Assembly: GCA_019359175.1 (NCBI GenBank)
Contig: JAHHHU010000004.1
Span: 269,876 to 333,875, forward strand
Origin: Phormidium tanganyikae FI6-MK23
Lineage (GTDB): Bacteria; Cyanobacteriota; Cyanobacteriia; Leptolyngbyales; Leptolyngbyaceae
Length of the DNA: 64,000 bases
Reading direction: 5' to 3'
A program made the translations under genes and the position numbers. Below are positions 34,606 through 44,077 of the stretch, piece by piece. Below the pieces are notes generated by a model that made no database searches, had not been told where the DNA came from, and was given only the letters and a program-made list of their open reading frames with translations. Position 1 is the stretch's first letter; every line of letters begins with the position of its first letter.

Positions 34606-35179
34606 GATTCTTTGTGTTTTGCTTGAAATAGTTCTCTAGCATTCCAATCAGTATTTTTGCCTGTGCTTGGTAATCAATCTTGCGGTGTCCATAAAGCTCT
34701 TGTAGAAGCAGACCATCGGTATAACTCATCAGAAATAACAAGAAATTCGGATCATCAATTCCAAGCATCTTTGACACTGCTGCTTCTACTCGATCGCAGA
34801 TTCGACGCAATACTGGACTAATTTCTTTTCCCTCTCGCCGCTGCTGCTGGTAATAGTCAGCCATAATCAGCATTTGCTTGAGAAAATATTCGCGATTCTG
34901 CTCGATTAATTTGAATTCAGCTTCTGCAAGTTCAGCAATACTTTTCCCTTCGCTAAGTTCCGAAAAGTTTGCAATATCAGCGTCTGCCAGTTCTTCAACC
35001 AGTTGTTCAAACAATGCCTCCTTACCCGGAAAGTAGTGATATAGCGTCCCGGTCGAAACTCCTAATCCTTGGGCAACTTGACGCATTGTGATCGCCGCAT
35101 ACCCTTTCTCAGCAAACAAATCAAACGACTTAACTAACAGTTCTTTGCGATAGCGATCGTGGTCAACAATCTTGGGCAT
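34598..35179 (-). CDS. TetR family transcriptional regulator
   Basis: The 193-residue protein begins with an HTH, ITMRQVAQGLGVSTGTLYHY, the classic TetR recognition helix. The rest is a helical ligand domain. It heads the operon with devB, and operator-like sites lie upstream of its own start and inside the operon, so autoregulation of the exporter is likely. The inducer is not known. Confidence 0.85.
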   Translation of the reverse strand: MPKIVDHDRYRKELLVKSFDLFAEKGYAAITMRQVAQGLGVSTGTLYHYFPGKEALFEQLVEELADADIANFSELSEGKSIAELAEAEFKLIEQNREYFLKQMLIMADYYQQQRREGKEISPVLRRICDRVEAAVSKMLGIDDPNFLLFLMSYTDGLLLQELYGHRKIDYQAQAKILIGMLENYFKQNTKNHD

Positions 35180-35264
35180 ACAGGCGAATTGAGATATCGA
35201 TCATTCGATGTATTTTATCCTCTAACCATTGGAGAGCTTCCCCTATTTGAGTTAATCTATTTAT

Positions 35265-35280
35265 ATCGAACGCTTGTTAT
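35265..35280. promoter_or_regulatory. Operator-like site upstream of tetR
   Basis: ATCGAACGCTTGTTAT matches 14 of 16 bases of the palindrome at 33423-33438. It lies about 85 bases upstream of the TetR start, in the divergent intergenic region with the membrane protein gene. Confidence 0.5.
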
Positions 35281-35402
35281 AAATTCTGCTCTACAAATTT
35301 CGATTTGTAAACCCCTCTCGCTCAAAAAATATTTTTATTGGTAAACTCCGTAGACACGATTTAGGCTGGTATGATTCTTTGCAACTCTTGAGAGGCGAGG
35401 CA

Positions 35403-37019
35403 ATGCCAGAGATTACAGCTAGAAATGCGACTGAAAGGACGATCGTAAACACTGCGTCTGGTTTGCGATTGTTCCCGATTCTCGCAGTCGTCGCCTTTCT
35501 CAGCCTGAATCTACTCCTAGTCGGCAACATGGGTTCCGCCAACGAAGTCGATGTTCTGCCTCTAGCCAAGCAGTTTGCTAGTCCTAACTGGATGCCTAAA
35601 GACTGGTATCTAAATCAACCCCCAAGCTACCGATTGCTTTTTCAATCGATTTTTGGTTGGCTTGCAGAGCAATGGGGATTTTTAGCAACCTCGATCTCTG
35701 GACGGCTCTTATCTTACGGCTTAGTGGCTTCAGGACTAGTCTCGATCGCTCGTAGGCTAAATCTCAGCCTACCGTTATTGCTGTTAGCTATTAGCTTATT
35801 TTTAGCAAAACAGAGCGTGGCAGCGGACGAATGGCTAATTTCAGCCCTCGAAGCAAAATCACTAGCTTACGGTTTCGTTTTACTGGCGATCGATCTCATG
35901 CTGGCAGGTCGGTATCTCTGGATGGCAGGGTTGTTTGGGATCGCGACATCGTTTCATGTTCTTGTTGGGGGATGGGCATTTCTAACGGCGCTTGGATGGC
36001 TTGCACTTAAGCCGAATCTTCGGCTCCAGGGAATTCGTCGTTTTGGATTAATTTTGCTGTGCTATTTAGTCGGAAGCATTTTTGCACTGCAAGCGATCTC
36101 GCAACAGTTATTCAGTTCGACTTCAATAAGTGTGATCGCACCTTCTTTTATCTATGTTTTTTTGCGACTGCCGCATCATCTCTATCCGTTCGCTTGGTCA
36201 TCAAAAGCATGGATTGCGATCGCGTTTTATCTAATCGTTTTCGGCGCGAGTGTTACGGTACTGCGGTATCAGAGATCGGACTCATACCCTGCTCAGATGA
36301 AGCTAGCTGAATTTACAGTGATTAGCCTGGTTCCGTTTGTGTTGGGATTAGCGATCGCGCCTTTTGATTCTGAAGGTAAGCTCTTGCAATATTACCCCTT
36401 TCGGTTTGGGGATGTGATGTTGCCGCTCAGTACTGCTCTATTGTTTGTCTGTGCAGTAAAACAGATCTTTGATAGAAAAGGGCGACGAGTTCTAATGTTA
36501 GTGAGTGTTTTGATCCTTAGCGCGATCTTGACTGTTCAATCGTTCAATTTCAAGGATAAATTGCTTAATCTACAACAATTTCCCAATGTTCAGCAGGAAA
36601 TTTCTTCTGAATGGAAAGAACTATGCGCTTGGGTCAATCGGAATACTGCGAAAGATGCTGTTCTGCTAGTTCCGCCTGATTCTTGGTTCGCGGCATTCAC
36701 TTGGCTGACTGAGAGATCGACCGTTGTAAACTTTAAGCTATTGCCTCAAACGAAGACAGGAATCATCGATTGGTATCAACGCCTCGATGATTTGAGCGGT
36801 CGAACTGTACTTCAGCAAGCAGTTAGCAAAAGAACGCTTGGAGGTTGGAATCTTAGTCTAGCAATCAACGCAGCCTACTTGAAATTAACAACTCCCCAGG
36901 TTAAAGCCTTAATGACCCAATACAAAGCAAATTATTTAGTGACTAAAGTTAGTCATCGGTTAGCATTACCTGTGGCATATCGTAATCAAAACTACATCGT
37001 TTATACAAAGCGTTCTTAA
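35403..37019 (+). CDS. Multi-pass membrane protein (DUF6798-like)
   Basis: Start ATG 35403 is preceded by GAGGCGAGG; the frame extends upstream to TTG 35379 but without a better site. The 538-residue protein has about ten hydrophobic segments and an early luminal/periplasmic region with WMPKDWYLNQPPSYRLLFQS, then a soluble C-terminus with W-K-E-L-C-A-W-V and LLVPPDSWFAAFTWLTERST. It has the look of a GT-C-like or DUF6798 membrane protein of unknown function. Divergent from the TetR-dev operon. Confidence 0.65.
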   Translation: MPEITARNATERTIVNTASGLRLFPILAVVAFLSLNLLLVGNMGSANEVDVLPLAKQFASPNWMPKDWYLNQPPSYRLLFQSIFGWLAEQWGFLATSISGRLLSYGLVASGLVSIARRLNLSLPLLLLAISLFLAKQSVAADEWLISALEAKSLAYGFVLLAIDLMLAGRYLWMAGLFGIATSFHVLVGGWAFLTALGWLALKPNLRLQGIRRFGLILLCYLVGSIFALQAISQQLFSSTSISVIAPSFIYVFLRLPHHLYPFAWSSKAWIAIAFYLIVFGASVTVLRYQRSDSYPAQMKLAEFTVISLVPFVLGLAIAPFDSEGKLLQYYPFRFGDVMLPLSTALLFVCAVKQIFDRKGRRVLMLVSVLILSAILTVQSFNFKDKLLNLQQFPNVQQEISSEWKELCAWVNRNTAKDAVLLVPPDSWFAAFTWLTERSTVVNFKLLPQTKTGIIDWYQRLDDLSGRTVLQQAVSKRTLGGWNLSLAINAAYLKLTTPQVKALMTQYKANYLVTKVSHRLALPVAYRNQNYIVYTKRS

Positions 37020-37057
37020 TCCACGAGCGACAAACATCGCGCGACGTATCGCCGCTT

Positions 37058-37177
37058 TTACTTCCGACCTAAAGCGATCGTGCGGGAAATGTTAGGCGAT
37101 CGACACTGCCTCAAATACTCAAATTCTTCTGGCGGAAGTGTCAGAATTGCTGCTTCAATTTGCTCGATCGTTGACAT
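37058..37177 (-). pseudogene. Truncated antitoxin-like small ORF
   Basis: The 39-residue ORF begins MSTIEQIEAAILTLPPEEFE, the usual start of cyanobacterial antitoxins in which the normal family is 70-80 residues and continues with E-L-(K/R). Here homology ends after Y-L-R-Q and the frame stops soon after. No toxin gene is nearby. Probably a remnant. Confidence 0.5.
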
Positions 37178-37242
37178 ATGATCCCTATCCCTACGATTGA
37201 GCAAATTATAGCCTTGCTCGTTCGGGTCATGGGAGCCTCTCT

Positions 37243-38259
37243 TTAGATCGAATAGTACAGCGGAAATGACTTCGCATCTTTCGGTTTGACGTAGACACGC
37301 TGGTCTGGAGCAAGCTTTAACTCGTCAAAGCGATCTCGCGTCAAGTGCGCTGTCACTACCTGCCCATCATCCAGCGTCAATTCTGCCTGAATCTCCCAAC
37401 CTAAGTGGATCAATCGCGTCACTCGCGCCGAAACTGTTGAGCCGTTCGGAGAAGTTTCTACCACTACATCATGCGGGCGCAAGAACATCTCAGGATGAGC
37501 CGAATCAAAGCCGTTATTCTGGAAGATTCGCGACGAACTCGGCAACACATTCACGGGGCCGATAAAGCTCATCACAAACGCAGTCTCTGGATGATCGTAG
37601 ACATTCGCAGGCGTGCCCACTTGCTCGACCTTGCCTTTATTCATTACGACGATCTCATCTGCCACTTCCATCGCTTCTTCTTGGTCGTGCGTCACAAACA
37701 CGGTCGTGACATGAACCTCATCGTGCAGCCGTCGCAGCCAAGCCCGCAAATCTTTCCGCACCTTCGCATCCAACGCCCCAAATGGCTCATCAAGCAGTAA
37801 TACTTTCGGTTCGACTGCCAGTGCCCGCGCCAATGCAACTCGCTGCCGTTGCCCGCCTGAAAGCTGGGACGGATAGCGATCTCCTAATCCCGCCAGTTGC
37901 ACCAAGTCCAACAAGTCCTCGACCCGCTTTTTCACCTTGTCCGGCGACGACTTGCGGATCTCCATGCCAAATGCAATATTCTTCCGCACTGTGAGATGCT
38001 TGAACAGCGCGTAATGCTGAAACACAAAGCCAATATTGCGATCCTGTACGCTGCGATCGGTCGCATCCTCGCCTGTAAGAAAAATTCGTCCAGAATCCGG
38101 ATTCTCCAAACCTGAGATCAATCGCAGTAACGTTGATTTTCCCGAACCCGACGGGCCCAACAGCGCAACCAGCGAACCGCTTTTAATTTCCAAACTAACT
38201 TGCTCGACCGCCTGAAAATTCCCAAAGCGTTTAGAAACGTCTTGTACTACGATACCCAC
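37243..38259 (-). CDS. cysA: Sulfate/thiosulfate ABC transporter ATPase
   Basis: The 338-residue protein has Walker [21 protein letters not shown], signature [15 protein letters not shown], Walker [15 protein letters not shown] and a C-terminal MOP/TOBE-like domain ([10 protein letters not shown]). It energises sulfate uptake with CysT, CysW and a binding protein, which are not adjacent here. [18 protein letters not shown] and [10 protein letters not shown] are CysA-typical. A standalone cysA is common in cyanobacteria. Confidence 0.85.
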   Translation of the reverse strand: MGIVVQDVSKRFGNFQAVEQVSLEIKSGSLVALLGPSGSGKSTLLRLISGLENPDSGRIFLTGEDATDRSVQDRNIGFVFQHYALFKHLTVRKNIAFGMEIRKSSPDKVKKRVEDLLDLVQLAGLGDRYPSQLSGGQRQRVALARALAVEPKVLLLDEPFGALDAKVRKDLRAWLRRLHDEVHVTTVFVTHDQEEAMEVADEIVVMNKGKVEQVGTPANVYDHPETAFVMSFIGPVNVLPSSSRIFQNNGFDSAHPEMFLRPHDVVVETSPNGSTVSARVTRLIHLGWEIQAELTLDDGQVVTAHLTRDRFDELKLAPDQRVYVKPKDAKSFPLYYSI

Positions 38260-38350
38260 AGCAATGACCTCGAAGAAGCCCGGTTTCCCGATGAGATTAC
38301 TGTAGTTTTATAACACAAAGCTGCGATCGTTTTCCAAGCCTCTACGAATA

Positions 38351-38378
38351 AAAAGGCATCTCCTCAGAAACACCTTTT
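38351..38378 (-). terminator. Probable terminator after ribH
   Basis: On the minus strand AAAAGGTGTTTC can pair with GAGATGCCTTTT (with G-T pairs) and is followed by T residues, 15 bases after the ribH stop. Confidence 0.45.
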
Positions 38379-38392
38379 ATCCACAAACCCGA

Positions 38393-38968
38393 TTAATGAA
38401 CGTTTTGTTCCTCTGAGTGAGAAGCAGAAAGCTTGTGGTGCGGCAACGGAGAAGACGCGATCGCAGCATTAAATCCCTGATTGTCCGCGCTGCCTTTGAC
38501 TTGTCGCATCAGCGTTGCCATCTCGATCGCGCTCATGCCGTATTCCCAACCGAGATTGCTCTTGATCCCCGCGCGTTCTAAAGCTTGCTGCATCGTATCA
38601 GTCGTTAGCACCCCAAAGATCACCGGAACGCCCGTCTGGAATCCCGCCGCTGCGATCCCTTTCGAGACTTCGGACGACACATGATCAAAGTGAGGCGTTT
38701 GTCCTTTGATCACTGCACCCAGACAGATCACCGCATCGTACCGCCCCGAAAGCGCAAACTGACGCGCGACTAACGGCAACTCAAATGCACCCGGAACCCA
38801 GGCATAATCGACCTGGGTTCCATGCGGATCGACATTCACACCATGCCGTTTTAAGCAGTCTTGACACGCTTCGAGTAAGCGTGTCGTCACCAAATCATTA
38901 AAGCGACCGACGACGATCGCAAATCGTAATGAATCCGTCTGAGAGAACGTTCCTTCAAAAATAGTCAT
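38393..38968 (-). CDS. ribH: 6,7-dimethyl-8-ribityllumazine synthase
   Basis: The 191-residue enzyme joins 5-amino-6-ribitylaminouracil and dihydroxybutanone phosphate in riboflavin synthesis. Motifs: [52 protein letters not shown] with the catalytic His, and [14 protein letters not shown]. The family is about 160 residues; the extra C-terminal stretch ([19 protein letters not shown]) is a cyanobacterial extension. Located close to psbZ, a commonly conserved neighbour. Confidence 0.92.
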   Translation of the reverse strand: MTIFEGTFSQTDSLRFAIVVGRFNDLVTTRLLEACQDCLKRHGVNVDPHGTQVDYAWVPGAFELPLVARQFALSGRYDAVICLGAVIKGQTPHFDHVSSEVSKGIAAAGFQTGVPVIFGVLTTDTMQQALERAGIKSNLGWEYGMSAIEMATLMRQVKGSADNQGFNAAIASSPLPHHKLSASHSEEQNVH

Positions 38969-39235
38969 TGTTTCAGCCTGAGTATCAACACTTCACAGCT
39001 ACCAAGTCACTTCAGCAGATTGCTCCGCTGACTCCTGAGAGATTTCTCTCCGAGGATTTACTTAAATCTAGCCTGACAACTTAGCTTTGGATAGTGCGAA
39101 TCGCTCGATTTATTTGGAATTTACATTTGAGGTCGTAAAATTCAGGATATTTTCTGCGTGTTACCACGGAGAATGTCCGGCTGAACTCAAAAAACTAGGG
39201 ACGAACACCAAGTTCCTCCCCAGTATAGACATGAT

Positions 39236-39424
39236 TTAGATTACGAGATAATTCAAAACGCCCACAGTAATCACTAGAATGAACCAAATGCCGGAACCGA
39301 GATAAAGCAACTTTTTGGATGTGTCCCAATTTTGTGGAGAAGCGTAGGCGACTGGAACGCCTACTACCATCACAAACGAAAATAAAACCAGTGCCAACAG
39401 CGCCAGTTGGAAAATAAAGGTCAT
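39236..39424 (-). CDS. psbZ: Photosystem II protein PsbZ
   Basis: The 62-residue protein has two transmembrane helices ([20 protein letters not shown] and [17 protein letters not shown]) separated by [20 protein letters not shown]. This is PsbZ (Ycf9), which sits at the PSII periphery. Length is exactly that of the family. It lies 267 bases upstream of ribH on the same strand. Confidence 0.95.
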   Translation of the reverse strand: MTFIFQLALLALVLFSFVMVVGVPVAYASPQNWDTSKKLLYLGSGIWFILVITVGVLNYLVI

Positions 39425-39531
39425 GTTTCTCTCCCTAAAACAGCGTTTTTGAGTGTCTCATTGTTCTTAAATAACCGAGACGCGATCGAAGTCCTGAATA
39501 GTACGTTATCAGAAAAGGCGGACGCGATTCT

Positions 39532-41229
39532 ATGCCTCATATCAATCCAGAGCAATCAGCGCGGGAGTTGATGTCCTCGCCTGTCCGAACGATTCGACCA
39601 GAGACGACGATCGAGGAAGCGCAAAAGATTCTGCTGCGCTACGGACATTCGGGATTGCCGATCGTGGAAGACGATCGATTGGTTGGGATGATTTCTCGTC
39701 GCGATGTGGAAATTGCGGCTCATCACGGGTTGAAGACGATGCCTGTTGAGAAAGTGATGGCGACACAGGTGAGAATGATCGAGCCTTTTACGCCGCTTTC
39801 GGAAATCCGATCGCTGATGGGGACGTATGATATCGGGCGGCTTCCGGTCGTCGATCGAGGGCAATTGGTCGGGATCGTGACGCGCACTGATGTCTTACGG
39901 CAGGTTCAATCTGTGCCGGAAGCGCTGCGGTTAGAGCGATTTGCTGCACCGTTTCAGAAGATTTTTGCGATCGCGGCTCAAGCGGCAGAGGATCGAGGGT
40001 GGCATCTGTATTTAGTCGGCGGCGCGGTGAGAGATTTGCTTTTAGCAGATCGCGATGCTGAAGTAAGTTTGAGTGATATTGATTTCGTTGTAGATGGATT
40101 TCATCGATCGGCGGATGTGGGTGCGGGTGTGGAGTTAGCGAAATCTCTTCAGGCGATTTATCCACAGGCACGACTCGAAATTCACGGTAAGTTTCAAACA
40201 GCAGCCTTGCTTTGGCACAACGATCATGAACTCGGTTCGCTTTGGATCGATATCGCAACGGCGCGGACTGAGTTTTATTTGTATCCAGCGGCGAATCCTG
40301 AAGTCGAGGCGAGTTCGATTCGACAAGATCTTTACCGTCGAGATTTTACGGTGAATGCGTTGGCATTGAGATTGACGAATCCGCGATCGCTTGAACTGCT
40401 CGATTTTTTCGGAGGACTGTCAGATTTACGATCGCGGCAAATTCGCGTGCTACATCCGAACAGTTTTATCGAAGATCCAACCCGAATCTATCGAGCAGTC
40501 AGATTTGCAGTGCGATTGGGATTTGAAATTGAGCCGCAGACAGAAACGTATATTCGTCATGCGATCTCATCAGGTGTTTATGAATTGCGCGATCGACCTG
40601 TTCCCGCTTTGCAAAGTCGTCTTAGATCTGAACTGAAGTACATTCTGCAAGCGCCTTATTGGAAAGCTGCGATCCGAAAATTAGCGGATCTCAATGCGTT
40701 AATCTGCATTCATCCGAGCCTTAAACTCGATCGAGAACTTTGGCAACAGTTGAAATGGGCGGATCGGTTTCAAAAATATGATTTTTCAGTTCCACATTGG
40801 CAACTGTTGTTAGAGGTGCTGATTTCGAAAATTGACGATCGAGCCACAGTTGCGAAAACGCTACAGCTTCCCAAGGATGCGATCGGACGGTTGACCCATC
40901 TTTCTGAAATTGAGGAAACGCTTCAACGCTCACAGTGCGAGAAGCCGAGCCAAATCGTCCAATTATTCAAACCGTTTGATCATGAAACATTAGGGTTAGT
41001 TGCCGCGAGAGGATCGCGATCTCTGCGTCGATCGATTTGGCAATATGTCACTGTTTGGTCAGAAGTCAAACCTCCGATCGACGGTTCAGACTTGAAAAAA
41101 CTGGGTTACAAACCTGGCAAACAATTCAAGCAAATGCTGGAAGAACTATTCGCTGCCACTATAGACGGGAAGATTTGCGATCGCACCGATGCCAAACACT
41201 ATTTAGCCGAGCATTACCCGCTAAACTAA
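39532..41229 (+). CDS. CBS-domain fused tRNA nucleotidyltransferase (CCA-adding type)
   Basis: The 565-residue protein has two CBS domains at the N-terminus (MSSPVRTIRPETTIEEAQKI and VEKVMATQVRMIEPFTPLSE), then a class II polynucleotidyltransferase head: LYLVGGAVRDLLLADRDAEV and DIDFVVDGFH give the G-G/A-x-R-D and D-x-D motifs. ARTEFYLYPAANPEV, RQDLYRRDFTVNALALRL and DPTRIYRAVRFAVRLGFEIE complete it. It adds CCA or A residues to tRNA ends, with CBS domains as adenine nucleotide sensors. This architecture is common in cyanobacteria, where CCA and A-adding may be split between enzymes. Confidence 0.88.
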   Translation: MPHINPEQSARELMSSPVRTIRPETTIEEAQKILLRYGHSGLPIVEDDRLVGMISRRDVEIAAHHGLKTMPVEKVMATQVRMIEPFTPLSEIRSLMGTYDIGRLPVVDRGQLVGIVTRTDVLRQVQSVPEALRLERFAAPFQKIFAIAAQAAEDRGWHLYLVGGAVRDLLLADRDAEVSLSDIDFVVDGFHRSADVGAGVELAKSLQAIYPQARLEIHGKFQTAALLWHNDHELGSLWIDIATARTEFYLYPAANPEVEASSIRQDLYRRDFTVNALALRLTNPRSLELLDFFGGLSDLRSRQIRVLHPNSFIEDPTRIYRAVRFAVRLGFEIEPQTETYIRHAISSGVYELRDRPVPALQSRLRSELKYILQAPYWKAAIRKLADLNALICIHPSLKLDRELWQQLKWADRFQKYDFSVPHWQLLLEVLISKIDDRATVAKTLQLPKDAIGRLTHLSEIEETLQRSQCEKPSQIVQLFKPFDHETLGLVAARGSRSLRRSIWQYVTVWSEVKPPIDGSDLKKLGYKPGKQFKQMLEELFAATIDGKICDRTDAKHYLAEHYPLN

Positions 41230-41256
41230 AAACTGCCCTGATTGCAAAACTGCCCT

Positions 41257-41901
41257 ATGGCTTCGATCGAACTGGTTTCCGCTGATTCAATTCCCACCGA
41301 TGCGATCAAATACGACGATCGCGGTTTAGTTCCTGCGATCGTTCAAGATTATCTCGATGGCACAGTCTTGATGATGGCGTGGATGAACCCAGAATCCTTG
41401 CAGAAAACTCTTGCAACTGGCGAAACCTGGTTTTGGAGTCGATCGCGCCAAGCATTTTGGCACAAAGGCGAAACTTCAGGACATACCCAAAAAATCAAAG
41501 CAATTCGATACGACTGCGATAGTGATGCGCTGTTAGTGACGGTTGAGCAAATTGGTGATGTTGCTTGTCACACAGGCGAACGGAGCTGTTTTCATCAAGT
41601 CGATGGCAAGATTACGCCGCCGCCCGCTGATACTTTGTCACAGGTTTTTGCGGTGGTGTGCGATCGTCGTGATCACCCGATCGAAGGCTCTTACACTCGG
41701 ACTTTGTTTGAAGGTGGCGATAACAAAATCCTCAAAAAGATTGGAGAAGAAGCAGCGGAAGTCGTAATGGCTTGCAAAGATGACGACAAAGGCGCGATCG
41801 CGGGAGAAGCCGCAGATTTGTTCTATCACACGCTTGTTGCTCTTGCTCACCACAAAGTTGACCTTAAAGCCGTTTATCGAAAGCTACAGGAGCGGCGTTA
41901 G
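41257..41901 (+). CDS. hisIE: Bifunctional phosphoribosyl-AMP cyclohydrolase/phosphoribosyl-ATP pyrophosphatase
   Basis: Start ATG 41257, 28 bases after the CCA gene. The first about 110 residues are His[21 protein letters not shown] and [20 protein letters not shown] with the zinc-site Cys and His. The remainder is His[21 protein letters not shown] and [20 protein letters not shown]. It carries out the second and third steps of histidine synthesis. Length of 214 residues is normal. Confidence 0.93.
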   Translation: MASIELVSADSIPTDAIKYDDRGLVPAIVQDYLDGTVLMMAWMNPESLQKTLATGETWFWSRSRQAFWHKGETSGHTQKIKAIRYDCDSDALLVTVEQIGDVACHTGERSCFHQVDGKITPPPADTLSQVFAVVCDRRDHPIEGSYTRTLFEGGDNKILKKIGEEAAEVVMACKDDDKGAIAGEAADLFYHTLVALAHHKVDLKAVYRKLQERR

Positions 41902-42114
41902 ATTGGAAGCACGCTCGTGAACTCGTTGTTCTAACTGCTCTGTCGATTGTTGAAGTTGCGCCTCAGTTCTTGATTGTTCTTCAATCCTTTCTTGAAGCGA
42001 GCAATTCAACTGCGACAAGCTTAAGTGCAATTTTACTCTAGCAACTTCTTCTTGTTGAAACGGCTTCGTGATATAGTCAACGGCTTCCAGTTCTAAGCCA
42101 CTAACTTTGGGCAA
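41884..42114 (-). pseudogene. Response-regulator receiver/coiled-coil remnant
   Basis: The ORF reads PKVSGLELEAVDYITKPF, which matches the C-terminal end of a receiver domain (Thr/Lys-Pro-Phe at the K-P-F motif) but the middle, including the phosphoacceptor Asp, is missing. A coiled-coil segment follows (RIEEQSRTEAQLQQSTEQLE). The stop overlaps the end of hisIE. It lacks a plausible start and appears to be the debris of a hybrid kinase or response regulator. Confidence 0.65.
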
Positions 42115-42235
42115 GGATGGGCGCTAGAGTAGCTTGAGAGATTGCTTTTGCGGGTGCAATCGCAATCGATAACGACATGCTGAGAACGCCGAGACAAAGG
42201 CAGAACAACCGACGGTGCTTCGATCGAGAAATCAT
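42101..42235 (-). pseudogene. Orphan signal-peptide ORF
   Basis: The 44-residue ORF starts MISRSKHRRLFCLCLGVLSM and continues with Ala/Ile-rich sequence ending APILAQS, a signal peptide with cleavage-like end. It stops at the junction with the receiver fragment, in a different frame. It is most likely the 5' end of a secreted or membrane sensor gene whose body was deleted. Confidence 0.5.
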
Positions 42236-42354
42236 AGACGATTACCTGGGGTTAATGGTTTGCAAACGATGCTTCACCAAAGAATCATCAGGCTTAGTGT
42301 TCCCGGAAGTCGATCGGGTTGTCAGTAACTTATTTCGCGCGAATCTGCAACGGG

Positions 42355-43998
42355 CTAATACCCTTGTCGATCGCTGAGTTCTGGCTGAAATAAAACATCG
42401 CGATCGTACCGCTCATTTGCCAGCAAAACTTGAATTCCTTTTGCCTCACAGCGTTGGGAAAATATTTTGAGCAGAACTTGTTGATCGCTTTGATTTGGAT
42501 CGAGTGTGGTCAGCATTTTCTCAAATCCAAGACAGCTTAATCCATAAATTAAACGACGACTGAAATCGGCATCTCTTTGATAAAGCAATCCGCCATGTCC
42601 ATCCACTCCAGAAAGAACCAAAGCGACATAATCTTTATAATCTAGAAAAGATTTTCCGAGCGCTTGGCTCACCATTCCTTTACCGTTTTCTCTGTAGTTT
42701 GTACAGTCGAAATAGGTAAATAATTCTGCAATGAATCGATCGTCTTCTAGACCGATTTCTTCTTGTCGTTTGGAGAGCGGAACGCCTTGTCGTAAATATA
42801 GGCAGTTTAAGAATTCAGTCCCTTTTAGCGGCAATAATTTTCCACGATCGTCAACATTCACAATTCCATTCTTCTCAAGCCCAAACTTTCCTGGACTTCC
42901 CACAATCACATTTCCTAAACGATACCCACCATCGCGTGTACTTGCCGGAAAGCTGAAGTAATTTGCCACAGTCGAAGCGATTTTTAGCACCATATCGCCT
43001 TCGTTACTGAAGAGATAAGCTTCATCGAAACGACGAAGTGAAGATCGCAGCGGATTTCCTCGACCTGAAATAATTGTCTCAGCAGAAATATCGGGCGCAA
43101 CTAATACTAAACGGCTCAATCGAAAGACATTCCCAATATTTGAAGAAGGGGATTTTCCCTGATTACTAACGTCTAAATTTCCGATCGAATCTCGATCGAA
43201 GACATCTGACAAAATTCGGACAGTATTAGTAACAACATAAGCGCCCATGCTGTGCCCGATGAAATTAAGTCGAATTCTGGGCTGATTTGGAGCTTGTTGA
43301 ACCAGTTGACTATCCAATTGACGGATGAATTCAACCAAGTCAGCGACACCATAGTTTGCCGCTCGATAAGTATCTCGAAAATATCCAGAGATTCTCAGGA
43401 TGAAAATCGTCAGAATGATAACGACGACGAATAGCGAAATTGTCAGAACAAAAGAAGACGCAACTAAAATTGTGAAATCGCTTACGAGTTTGAGGAATGC
43501 GATCGCAGTATTAAAAATTCCGCCAATCACCCAAAGCGAAAGTCCAAACATTCCTGCGATCGCTAAAGGTTTCGGTAAAGCTTTGAACGCTTTAAACGTT
43601 CCTTTCAAGAACTGCAATCCGTTCAAAAGTTTCTTTGCAAGTCCGCCCGGAGAATCAGGAACGACTTTCTCAGAGGGCCATCGATACCCAATTACCATAA
43701 ACCGGGGTGAAACGTGATCCGCATAGTTCTGACTAATATGTTTGCGCGTTTCTTCGTACCACCATCTCGCGCCCGATTTATCCGAGTTATAGCCATGAAC
43801 TGCGATTAGAATTTCTGCATCTCCTTCAGGCTGTTGCAGATAATCTACGATTTCTTTTAATACTTCATTCGGATCTCGATCGACAATATCTTCAGTTTTA
43901 TCCTCGACATTAATCGGAGCCGTACTACTCACCATATACCCTGGAAAGCGAAATCCATCCGTGTCGAATGGCTCTATCGTGAGTAAATGACGGCTCAT
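42355..43998 (-). CDS. Alpha/beta-hydrolase (DUF900-like), membrane-anchored
   Basis: Start at ATG 43998, which has GAGG eight bases upstream; an earlier ATG at 44034 adds 12 residues. The 547-residue protein has EILIAVHGYNSDKSGARWWY, then two hydrophobic segments (FKALPKPLAIAGMFGLSLWV and TILVASSFVLTISLFVVVII), then RLNFIGHSMGAYVVTN with the G-H-S-M-G nucleophile elbow. A late FDCTNY and GHGGLLYQRD can supply Asp/His. The class resembles esterases/lipases of the DUF900 type. Substrate unknown. Confidence 0.75.
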   Translation of the reverse strand: MSRHLLTIEPFDTDGFRFPGYMVSSTAPINVEDKTEDIVDRDPNEVLKEIVDYLQQPEGDAEILIAVHGYNSDKSGARWWYEETRKHISQNYADHVSPRFMVIGYRWPSEKVVPDSPGGLAKKLLNGLQFLKGTFKAFKALPKPLAIAGMFGLSLWVIGGIFNTAIAFLKLVSDFTILVASSFVLTISLFVVVIILTIFILRISGYFRDTYRAANYGVADLVEFIRQLDSQLVQQAPNQPRIRLNFIGHSMGAYVVTNTVRILSDVFDRDSIGNLDVSNQGKSPSSNIGNVFRLSRLVLVAPDISAETIISGRGNPLRSSLRRFDEAYLFSNEGDMVLKIASTVANYFSFPASTRDGGYRLGNVIVGSPGKFGLEKNGIVNVDDRGKLLPLKGTEFLNCLYLRQGVPLSKRQEEIGLEDDRFIAELFTYFDCTNYRENGKGMVSQALGKSFLDYKDYVALVLSGVDGHGGLLYQRDADFSRRLIYGLSCLGFEKMLTTLDPNQSDQQVLLKIFSQRCEAKGIQVLLANERYDRDVLFQPELSDRQGY

Positions 43999-44077
43999 AG
44001 TTGCATCCTCGCAAGTATCAATTTGCCAAGACATGATAGCCTGCGATCGCGATTCTGCTGAGAAAATTTGATTTGTT

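Noticed and set aside
39788..40258. 156-residue minus-strand ORF in the CBS-CCA gene
   Set aside because: Antisense shadow of an established gene.
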